Positions 41,660 through 48,631 of a stretch of 64,000 nucleotides of DNA are shown here, in pieces (position 1 is the first letter of the stretch; the number at the start of each line of letters is the position of its first letter). Source of the stretch: Streptomyces albireticuli (lineage in GTDB: Bacteria; Actinomycetota; Actinomycetes; Streptomycetales; Streptomycetaceae); assembly GCF_021228125.1 (NCBI RefSeq), contig NZ_JAJQQS010000026.1, positions 1 through 64,000 of the forward strand, read 5' to 3'. The notes beneath the pieces are model-generated. The model had not been told where the DNA came from and searched no databases. It was given only the letters and a program-made list of their open reading frames with translations. The translations under genes and the position numbers were made by a program.

Positions 41660-41710
41660 ACACCCAGATGGACCTCCCCGGTGTTGCTGCGGGGAGGTCC
41701 ATCTGGGTGT
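41660..41710. terminator. 20-bp perfect-stem terminator
   Basis: The 20-base arm 41660-41679 pairs perfectly with 41691-41710 across an 11-nt loop. It follows directly on the zinc-ribbon gene stop. There is no U-tract. It marks the end of the accessory block. Confidence 0.8.
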
Positions 41711-41871
41711 AGACGCAGTGGCGATGGGCGTCGGAGCCGGGGGGAATCTGGGGAGTTTCCCTCTCTGGAGAGCCTTGGGGGAGAAGCGGATGCGCCATCA
41801 ACGACTCGTCAAGGGAACAGAGCAGACCATCAAGGGAACGCAAAGTATGCAGGTAGTTGCCCCTGCGGCTC

Positions 41872-42036
41872 ATGTCGCGAGATGTTCGCCCTGATGCCGA
41901 GGAGTACCGGCCGATGTACATGACCTACCCGGACCCGGCGGCACTGCCGGCGATCACGCGGGCGATCGGCAAGGCGTACCTGCCGCACATGACGGCGGCG
42001 CAGGGGGTGCGCCTGATGCGGCAGTTCTCGTCGTAG
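41872..42036 (+). CDS. Small ORF, possibly a gene remnant
   Basis: Encodes 54 residues from ATG 41872, ending ...AQGVRLMRQFSS. There is no clear ribosome-binding site. The sequence (TYPDPAALPAITRAIGKAYL) has coding-like composition and could be the tail of a longer protein lost upstream. No family recognised. Confidence 0.4.
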   Translation: MSRDVRPDAEEYRPMYMTYPDPAALPAITRAIGKAYLPHMTAAQGVRLMRQFSS

Positions 42037-42202
42037 ACGGGCGCGTTCCCGAGCGGTCCCGCGCCGCGTCCGCTTCCGGGTGAGGAGCGGAGCCCGCGGC
42101 GGTGGCCCTGAGGGGCGGCATGCCGACGGCCCCGGCGCCGCTCGGGGCGGTACGGGGCCGTCGCGCACCGCCTGTCCGCCGGGCGGCGGTCCGGTGTCCG
42201 GG

Positions 42203-42373
42203 TCAGGCCTCGGGCTGGAGCAGGCCGCGCTCGTACGCCTTCACCAGGCGCTGGGGTACGAGGTGCACCGTGCCGTCGAGGGTGACGGGCACCAGGGCCG
42301 GTGTCGTGGCCTTCCACTGGGCGCGGCGGTGGCGGGTGTTGCTGCGGGACATCTTCCGCTTGGGTACGGCCAT
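42203..42373 (-). CDS. rpmF: 50S ribosomal protein L32, cysteine-free paralogue
   Basis: Encodes 56 residues, beginning MAVPKRKMSRSNTRHRRAQW and continuing with L32-like VPVTLDGTVHLVPQRLVKAY. It has no cysteines, so it is the zinc-independent (C-minus) form that replaces zinc-binding L32 in the large subunit when zinc is scarce. AGGAGG lies 8 nt before ATG 42373. A symmetric site (42418-42438) lies upstream. It is too short for a standard gene caller cutoff. Confidence 0.92.
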   Translation of the reverse strand: MAVPKRKMSRSNTRHRRAQWKATTPALVPVTLDGTVHLVPQRLVKAYERGLLQPEA

Positions 42374-42417
42374 GGGGATCCTCCTCGTGCGGCGGGCGGG
42401 ACGACGCGAACGCTACA

Positions 42418-42438
42418 TGAAAACGGATCCCATTTCCA
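42418..42438. promoter_or_regulatory. Inverted repeat upstream of rpmF, possible operator
   Basis: TGAAAAC and ATTTCCA-type half sites flank a GGATCC centre in an AT-richer stretch of 21 bp. This could bind Zur, which controls zinc-free ribosomal proteins in Streptomyces, but the spacing does not match the usual 7-1-7 site, so the assignment is weak. It is located between the rpmF start and the end of the aminopeptidase gene. Confidence 0.35.
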
Positions 42439-42443
42439 AGAAA

Positions 42444-43211
42444 TTAGGGGGCGGTGAGGATGCGCGGGCCCTCCTCCGTGATCGCGACCGTGTGCTCGAA
42501 GTGCGCCGCCCGGCTGCCGTCGGTGGTGCGCAGCGTCCAGCCGTCGGCGTCCGTGCGGTAACCGTCGCGGCCGCCCGCCATCAGCATCGGTTCTATCGCC
42601 AGCACCAGGCCGTGCCGCAGCGGCATTCCCCGGCGCGGGCGCCCGCGGTTGGGGACGGGCGGGTCCTCGTGCATCTGGCGGCCGATGCCGTGGCCGCCGA
42701 AGTCGGTGGGCGTCCCGCAGCGGGCCGCGCGGACGACGCCGCCGATGGCGTGGGAGATGTCCCCGAGCCGGTTGCCCACGACGGCCGCGGCGATCCCGGC
42801 GGCCAGCGCCTCGCGCGTGGCGTCCATCAGCTCCGTGTCCCCGGCGCGCGGCGTGCCGACGCCGAACGTGAGGGCCGAGTCGCCCGTCCAGCCGTCGAGC
42901 CGGGCCCCGCAGTCGACGCTCACCAGGTCGCCGTCGCGCAGCCGGTAGTCGTCGGGGATGCCGTGGACGATCGCGTCGTTGACCGACGCGCAGATCACCG
43001 CGGGGAACGGTGTGGGTGCGAACGAGGGGTGGTAGCCCAGGAACGGCGAGGTCGCGCCCGCCTCGTCCAGCACGGCGCGCGCCGCCTCGTCCAGCTCCCG
43101 CAGGCTCACCCCCACACCCGCCGCCTCACGCGCGGCGGCCAGCGCGCGGGCCACGACGCGGCCCGCCTCGCGCATGGCGTCCAGCTCGGCATCGGACTTG
43201 ATCTCCACCAT
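42444..43211 (-). CDS. map: Type I methionine aminopeptidase (second copy type)
   Basis: Encodes 255 residues. Metal ligands and motifs are in place: His in AIVHGIPDD, Asp in DLVSVDCGARLDG, HGIGRQMHE with His, EPMLMAG with Glu, and the terminal HFEHTVAITEEG with Glu. It removes the initiator methionine from nascent proteins. Streptomyces often has a housekeeping copy elsewhere. It stands upstream of rpmF on the same strand, with only 70 bp between, so they may share a transcript. GGGAG precedes ATG 43211. Confidence 0.92.
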   Translation of the reverse strand: MVEIKSDAELDAMREAGRVVARALAAAREAAGVGVSLRELDEAARAVLDEAGATSPFLGYHPSFAPTPFPAVICASVNDAIVHGIPDDYRLRDGDLVSVDCGARLDGWTGDSALTFGVGTPRAGDTELMDATREALAAGIAAAVVGNRLGDISHAIGGVVRAARCGTPTDFGGHGIGRQMHEDPPVPNRGRPRRGMPLRHGLVLAIEPMLMAGGRDGYRTDADGWTLRTTDGSRAAHFEHTVAITEEGPRILTAP

Positions 43212-43233
43212 GGTCTGTCGCTCCCGTTCTCTC

Positions 43234-43256
43234 GGCCCGGCTCGACGAGCCGGGCC
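43234..43256. promoter_or_regulatory. Perfect inverted repeat in the map leader
   Basis: GGCCCGGCTCG (43234-43244) and CGAGCCGGGCC (43246-43256) make a perfect 11-bp inverted repeat around one base. It lies between the repeat array and the map start on the minus strand, so it would form a hairpin in the leader of the map transcript and could attenuate it. Confidence 0.5.
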
Positions 43257-43257
43257 A

Positions 43258-43299
43258 ATTCTTATACCGGTATAGTTATCACGGTATTAGTATCACGGT
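43258..43299. repeat. Three tandem 14-bp repeats between map and the HTH regulator
   Basis: ATTCTTATACCGGT (43258-43271), ATAGTTATCACGGT (43272-43285) and ATTAGTATCACGGT (43286-43299) run head to tail with no spacers. They are AT-rich compared with surroundings and include the palindrome TATACCGGTATA (43263-43274). They occupy the whole promoter space of two divergent genes, and TAGTAT (43288-43293) could be a -10 for a leaderless HTH message. Probable operator array for the neighbouring regulator. Confidence 0.65.
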
Positions 43300-43300
43300 C

Positions 43301-43579
43301 ATGGTGAGGAACCCTTTGACCCCCTGGGAGCGCCGCCGCGGCGAGACCTTCGGCCTGCTGCTCCGCAGAGCCCGCGGCGACCGGAGCATGGTGGAGATCG
43401 CGGCGGCCGCCGGGCTGTCCGCCGAGACGCTGCGCAAGATCGAGACGGGCCGGGCCCCGACCCCCGCCTTCTTCACGGTGGCGGCCCTGGCCACCGTCCT
43501 CGGCCTGTCCATGGACGACCTGGCCGCGGCCTCCGCGGAGGGCGCCGGCACGGAGCCGGAACTCGCGGAGGTCGGATGA
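43301..43579 (+). CDS. Small helix-turn-helix regulator
   Basis: Encodes 92 residues. FGLLLRRARGDRSMVEIAAA then AGLSAETLRKIETGRAPTPA is a Cro/C1-type HTH. There is no ribosome-binding site before ATG 43301, which abuts the repeats, so it is likely leaderless. It is divergent from map, and I infer that it autoregulates and controls the aminopeptidase through the three repeats. Confidence 0.75.
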   Translation: MVRNPLTPWERRRGETFGLLLRRARGDRSMVEIAAAAGLSAETLRKIETGRAPTPAFFTVAALATVLGLSMDDLAAASAEGAGTEPELAEVG

Positions 43580-43803
43580 GCGAGGCGCCGTAGGGCGGCC
43601 CCGCCCGCGCCCTCGTGGCCCTGGCGCGCCCGCGCCCGCGGAACCGCCTGCCGGAACGGCAAGCGGAAGGCGGCGAGCGTGCGGCACCCGAGTGGGATCG
43701 TCCGCCCCGTGGACGTCTCCACCACGCTTGATGGGTGCCGGACCCATGTCCGGGGAAGAAACCCCGACACATGAGCGGAACGGCAGGGCGGAGTACGCGA
43801 CGC

Positions 43804-45024
43804 ATGACGGGCAGCTACCGCGCGCTGTTCCGGCACCCCGGTGCCGTACGGCTGGCGCTGGGCGGGCTCATCGGGCGGCTGCCCGTCGGAATGCTGGGGC
43901 TCGCCTTCATCCTGGTGCTCCGTGACTCCGCCGGCTCCTACGCCGCGGGCGGCCTCGCGGCCGGAAGCTACCTGCTCACCGCCGCGGTGTGCGTGCCGCT
44001 GTGGAGCCGGGCGGCGGACCGCGTCGGGCCGCGACCCGTACTGATGACCACCGGCCTGGGCCAGGCGTGCGTACTGGTCACCTTCTCCCTGCTGGCCGGT
44101 CACGGCGCCGGCACGGCGGTGCTCGTGACCCTGGCGGCGGCCACCGGCGTCCTGCTGCCGCCGCTCGGGGCCGTGATGAGGGCGCTGTGGTCGACGGCGC
44201 TGGCCGACGAGCCCGACGCCAAGAGAGCGGCCTTCGCCTACGAATCCCTGGTGATGGACCTCGCCTTCGTCATCGGACCGACCGTGGTCGCCGGCATCGC
44301 GGCACTGACCGGCGCGGCCGGAAGCCTGCTCTGCGCGGCCGCCGCCACCGCCGTCGGATGCCTCACGGTGGCCGCCGCCGCGCGCGTGTCCGTCGTCCCC
44401 GTCCGGCGGCGGCCCGGCGACACGCCCCGGCTGGGCCCCCTGCGCGACCCCGCCCAGCTGAGCCTGCTGCTGATCGGCTTCCTGCTGATGGGCAGCGTCA
44501 ACCTCACCGAGATGTCCCTGGTGGCCTCCGCCGACGCGGCCGGTCACCGCCATGCCTCCGGCCCGCTGATCGCCGCGCTCGCCTGCGGCAGCCTGATCGG
44601 GGGCTTCGGCTACGGCGGCCGGCGGTGGCGGGCCGGCCCCGCCCGCCGGCTCGCGCTCCTGCTCGCGGCGCTGGCGGCCGGCTGGGCGGCCCCGGCGGCG
44701 GTCGGCAACCTCTGGGCGCTGGGCGCCGTGCTCGCCCTCGCCGGACTCGCCCTCACCCCGGCGATCACCGCGCAATACGAGACCCTGGACGGCATCGCCG
44801 TGCCCGGCTCGCTGACCGAGTCGTTCGGCTGGCTCAACGCGGCCGGCGCCGCCGGCATGTCGGCGGGCGCCGCCGTCGCCGGACTCCTGGCGGGGACACC
44901 TGCCCACGGCTTCCTCCTGGCCGCGGCGTCCTGCGCCCTCGCCTGCGCGCTGGCCTGCGGATGCCGCGGCGTCTGGCGCGGCCGGACGAAACCGGCCGAG
45001 GGCGTTCCCCTCATGCGGACATGA
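43804..45024 (+). CDS. MFS transporter
   Basis: Encodes 406 residues with about 12 membrane segments, beginning ALFRHPGAVRLALGGLIGRL. The conserved loop after segment 2 is PLWSRAADRVGPRPVLMTT, and the middle loop is rich in arginine. It resembles drug-efflux permeases of the DHA type. ATG 43804 is preferred; ATG 43771 is also in frame. It may export the product of the neighbouring locus; that is an inference. Confidence 0.8.
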   Translation: MTGSYRALFRHPGAVRLALGGLIGRLPVGMLGLAFILVLRDSAGSYAAGGLAAGSYLLTAAVCVPLWSRAADRVGPRPVLMTTGLGQACVLVTFSLLAGHGAGTAVLVTLAAATGVLLPPLGAVMRALWSTALADEPDAKRAAFAYESLVMDLAFVIGPTVVAGIAALTGAAGSLLCAAAATAVGCLTVAAAARVSVVPVRRRPGDTPRLGPLRDPAQLSLLLIGFLLMGSVNLTEMSLVASADAAGHRHASGPLIAALACGSLIGGFGYGGRRWRAGPARRLALLLAALAAGWAAPAAVGNLWALGAVLALAGLALTPAITAQYETLDGIAVPGSLTESFGWLNAAGAAGMSAGAAVAGLLAGTPAHGFLLAAASCALACALACGCRGVWRGRTKPAEGVPLMRT

Positions 45025-45260
45025 CGTTCCGGCCGGGGTGTGCTTCGCGGGGCGCGTGAAGACGGAAGGCGCGTCCCCGACCGCCGACCGGTCGCAGGTG
45101 GTGAAGACACCCTCACGGGTGAACTTAGACCGGGGCGACCGTCCGGAGCCGGCGCGGAGGTTCTCCGGGAAAGCCGAGGGTAGGTTCATGGAGCGGCTTC
45201 GGACCGGCCTTCCGTCCGGATCGGAACAGCCGGGTTCGCGCGCCGTAACCGGGGGGCGGG

Positions 45261-46310
45261 ATGCGCGGTATGGCAGATGTCGTGGTCGTGGGCAATGGCG
45301 CGGTCGGCCTGTCGGTCGCGGTGGAGATCGCGCGCCGGGCACCGGAGTTGAAGATCTCGGTGATCGGTCCCGCGGAGCGCGCGCGGGCGGCGAGCGTGGC
45401 CGCGGGGGCCATGCTGAACTGCTTCGGCGAAGTCACCACGCACACCCGCCGGCATCCCGTGTCCGAAGCCCGCTTCGCCGTCGCGCGGGCGGCCCTGGAC
45501 CTGTGGCCGCGGTGGCTCGCGGCACTGGAGGAGGACGTCGGCGAAGCGTCCGCGTCCGCGGTGCGCGCCTCGTGGAGCGACGGCACGTTCGTCATCATGA
45601 GCAGCAGCTCGGGGCGGATCGCCGGTGAGAACTTCGAGGCGATGTGCGCGACCGCCGCCGAGCTCGGCGAGCCGCACGAGCTCGTGGCTCCCGAGCAGGT
45701 GGACGGCCTCGCGCCGCGCCTGGGGCACCGTCCGCTGCGGGTCCTGCACCTGCGGAGGGAAGGCGCCGTGGACGGGCGGGCGCTGGTCGCCGCCCTCGAA
45801 CGAGCGGCATGCGAGCGGGGCGTGGAACGCGTGCCCGCGACCGTGCGCTCGCTGCTGCGGGCATCGGGCGGTGCGGTGTCCGGGGTGGAGCTGGAGGACG
45901 GCAGGCGGGTGGCGGCGGGAGCGGTGGTCCTGGCGGCCGGCGTCGCCGGCGGCGCCCTGGCGGACCAGGTGCTGCCCCCGGGCGCCGTCCCGCCCATGCT
46001 GCACGGAACGGGCCTCGCGGTGACCGTGAAACGGGTGAACACCGGCCCCCGGGGGCCTCATGTGATCCGCACGCCCAACCGGGCCGGCACCTGCGGTCTG
46101 CACGTGGTGCCGCTGGCCGGCGAGGACGAGCAGTACATCGGCGCGACGAACGTCATCACCTTCGGCCCGGCGACCGGCTTCGCCCCACACCCTTCACGGC
46201 GTTCGACGTCGGCGCGGCCGTGGCGGCCTACGACCGGCTGGTGGCGGTCTTCGACGGACGGGCACGCGTGCAGTACGCCGTCAAGGCCCGCCCCGACCGG
46301 GCGCTCATGA
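45261..46310 (+). pseudogene. FAD-dependent amine oxidase (DAO family), C-terminus lost
   Basis: The first 309 codons (to about 46187) encode a glycine-oxidase-like flavoprotein: VVVVGNGAVGLSVAVEIARR is the Rossmann FAD motif and LEDGRRVAAGAVVLAAGVAG the second FAD contact. After HVVPLAGEDEQYIGATNVIT the family homology stops abruptly and the frame runs into a different sequence to a stop at 46310, so the C-terminal substrate and FAD part is missing. A deletion joined this gene to the one that follows. It likely belonged with the decarboxylase-like gene. Confidence 0.7.
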
Positions 46311-47000
46311 CCGCCCTCGTCCGGCGCGGCGGCGCCCTGGACGTCGCCTCACCGCGCGAGATCCAGCAGGCCTTGGACGCCGGCTGCCCACCGGAGGACA
46401 TCGCCTGTTCCAACGCGTTCGCCGACGCCCGGGAACTGGCCTTCGCGCGGGAGAAGGGCGTCGCGGTCTTCACCGCCGACAGCACCGCCATGGTGGAACG
46501 CCTCGCCACCGTGTGCCCGGGGGCAACGGTGTTCGTCCGCGTCGCGCACGAATACACCACCGGTGCCGCCCAGCCCCTCGTCGGCCGCTTCGGCTGCGAA
46601 GAAGGCGAGGCGGTCCGGCTCGGCGAAGGCCGTCGTCGAGCGCCCCTGCGGTACCTATGTCGTCCTCGACGCCGGGCTGTGGAACGCCGGTCTCCTGGAC
46701 AATCTCGGCGGCATCGAATACCGCGTCACCTTCCCCGGCCACCCGGAAGGCGTCGCCACCCGGCCCGTCACCCTGTGCGGCCCGACCTGCGACTCGCTCG
46801 ACACCTTCACCACCGACGGCGTCTACCAGGCACCGCCGGCCCTGGCCCCGGGCGACCGGGCCGTGATCTGGTCGACGGGCGCCTACTGCTCGACCAGCAC
46901 CCTGGTGGGCTTCAACGGCTACCCGCCCGTGCCGCAGCACGTCCACGTGCCTCCGGGCGAGGACGCGGGCGGGCCGCCGGAGGGGGCCCGGGAGCCCTAG
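46187..47000 (+). pseudogene. Ornithine decarboxylase-like gene (PLP fold type III), remnants
   Basis: Two pieces in different frames remain. 46187-about 46620 holds the N-terminal barrel, with TPFTAFDVGAAVAAYDRLVA and the PLP-lysine motif VQYAVKARPD, then GGALDVASPREIQQALDAGC. From about 46620 the +1 frame carries AKAVVERPCGTYVVLDAG, then VTLCGPTCDSLDTFTTDGVY and a final FNGYPPVPQHVHVPPGED, the C-terminal domain with the catalytic C-G-P-T-C-D. The middle barrel (about 170 residues by family comparison) and the N-terminal start are missing. It would decarboxylate an amino acid or carrier-bound amino acid if whole. Confidence 0.75.
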
Positions 47001-47043
47001 CCGTGTGGCTGGTCGCCGGCCGGCAGTGTGCGGGTTCCACCCC

Positions 47044-48582
47044 TCAGCCGTCGGCCGCGGGCGGATCCGCCCGCCGCGCGGCGTCCCGGAGAGCGACGCG
47101 GTCCGGCTGGCCCTTGCGGGTCCGTGGCAGTTCGCGCAGGAAGCGGATGCTGCTCGGTGTGTACCGCTCGCCCGCGGTGTTCCGGACGAAGTCCGCGAGC
47201 TCGTGCGCGCCGACAGCCGAGCCTTCGGCGCGTACGACGGCCGCGTGGACCGTCTCGTGGAGGCGCGCGTCGGGGACGCCGAAGACGGAGGCCTGGTGCA
47301 CACCGGGGTGCGAGGCGAGGACGGCCTCGACGTCGTGGGCGTAGACGCACAACCCGCTGGCCACGATGATTTTGTTGCTCTCGCGGCCGGTGAGACGCAG
47401 GTACCCGGCGGAGTCGACGCGGCCACGGTCGCCCATGCGGAACCAGCCCTCCCTGAAGGACGACGCCGTCAGCGCCGGGTTGCCCCGGTACTCCGTCGCC
47501 GCGGCGGGGGAGCGGACCCAGACGTCCCCGTCGTCACCGGTGCCGTCCGTGCCCGCCGAGCCGTCGCCGACGCGGACCGTGACCCCGGGGAGGGGCCTGC
47601 CCACCGACCCCAGCGGACCGGCGGTGTGCTCTTCCGTGCCCAGGGCCGTGACGTACGCCGCCTCGCTGGAGGCGTAGACCTGGACGAGCCGCGGGCCGAA
47701 GCGGTCCAGGGCCTCCTCGATGATGGCGCGGTCGGCCGGCGCGCTCCCGTACTCCACCTGGCGCAGATGCGGACAGCGGGCCGCGCCGGTCTCCGCCGCG
47801 AGCTCCTCCAGCAGCCGGGGCATGCAGTACAGATGCGTGATGCGCTCCCGTTCGAGCGCCTCGCTCACCCGCGAGGGGCCCACATCGCCGAGCAGGACCG
47901 CCGAACCTCCCGCGGCCAGCGTCCAGATCACATGCTCGACCTCCGGGGAGAGCATGTCCCTGGCGTGATGGAGGAACCGCCGGGCGGGGCCGCCGGGAAC
48001 GTCGCGGCGCAGCCACCCGTCCATCCGCCGTTGCGCGGCCAGGCCCGCGAAGGTGTGGACCGGTGCTTTGGGGAGGCCGGTGGAGCCGCTGGTGCACATG
48101 ATCAGCGCGGGGTCGGTCTCCCGGCCGCCGGGCGGGACGGCCCGGGCCGGTGCGAGGGCGGCCGCGGCGAGCAGGTCCCGTCCGTGGCCGGCCGGCCCGA
48201 GGGACAGCACGTGCCGCGGGTCCAGGGCGCCCAGCACGGCCTCGGCGTTCTCGCCGAAAGCGGGGGCGAAGACGAGGTCCGTCGTTCCGACCGTCCGGGC
48301 CAGCGCGACCAGCGCCGGGGCGGGGACCCTGGTCGAGAGCGGGGCGTAGCAGGCGCCGAGCAGCTGCACCGCCAGGCGCAGGGCCACCGCCTCGGGGGAG
48401 ATGAGGTCCAGGGCCGCCACGGTCCTGCCCGGGCCGACGCCCGTCCGGGCGAGCACGTGGGCGAAGCGGTGCACCATGTCGAGCACTTCACCGTGGGTGA
48501 GACGGCGGTGCCCCTGTACCAGGGCCTCGCTGTCCGGGGCGCGCCGTAGGCCGGAGACGATGCCGTGGAGAAGCCGACTCAT
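47044..48582 (-). CDS. Acyl/aryl-AMP ligase (ANL superfamily)
   Basis: Encodes 512 residues. The adenylation motifs are ALIMCTSGSTGLPKAPVHTF, then YASSEAAYVTALG, MGDRGRVDSAGYLRLTGRES and KTRKGQ-like RTRKGQPDRVALRDAAR with the catalytic Lys near the end. No carrier or condensation domain, so it makes an acyl-AMP and passes it to CoA, a free carrier or an amine. GGAAGG precedes ATG 48582. It is the last gene of a three-gene operon with the oxidase fusion and methyltransferase. Confidence 0.88.
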   Translation of the reverse strand: MSRLLHGIVSGLRRAPDSEALVQGHRRLTHGEVLDMVHRFAHVLARTGVGPGRTVAALDLISPEAVALRLAVQLLGACYAPLSTRVPAPALVALARTVGTTDLVFAPAFGENAEAVLGALDPRHVLSLGPAGHGRDLLAAAALAPARAVPPGGRETDPALIMCTSGSTGLPKAPVHTFAGLAAQRRMDGWLRRDVPGGPARRFLHHARDMLSPEVEHVIWTLAAGGSAVLLGDVGPSRVSEALERERITHLYCMPRLLEELAAETGAARCPHLRQVEYGSAPADRAIIEEALDRFGPRLVQVYASSEAAYVTALGTEEHTAGPLGSVGRPLPGVTVRVGDGSAGTDGTGDDGDVWVRSPAAATEYRGNPALTASSFREGWFRMGDRGRVDSAGYLRLTGRESNKIIVASGLCVYAHDVEAVLASHPGVHQASVFGVPDARLHETVHAAVVRAEGSAVGAHELADFVRNTAGERYTPSSIRFLRELPRTRKGQPDRVALRDAARRADPPAADG

Positions 48583-48631
48583 ACCTGTGCCTTCCTGATC
48601 CGTGACATCCCGGGGGCGAGCCGGCGGTTCG

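Larger units (their letters stand above)
1676..41710. mobile_element. Phage-plasmid-like element (transfer module plus siphophage late operon)
   Basis: The region joins a plasmid-type module (XRE regulator, small-gene operon, SpdB-like and TraB/FtsK proteins, about 2-12.5 kb) to a full HK97-type tailed-phage late operon (about 13-36.7 kb) and a block of small accessory and regulatory genes. Virion genes follow the usual order from terminase to lysis and look intact. I see no integrase, large serine recombinase, Rep protein or primase, so the true ends are not established. The limits given are simply the outermost genes that look accessory. The IS3 remnant at the left window edge shows this flank has been rearranged. 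Hybrid origin is an inference from gene content; a defective prophage next to a separate integrated plasmid remnant is the main alternative. Confidence 0.6.

Noticed and set aside
42418..42438. Zur box before the zinc-free L32 gene
   Set aside because: Half sites look AT-rich and symmetric but spacing around GGATCC does not match the known 7-1-7 arrangement; reported only as a weak operator candidate.
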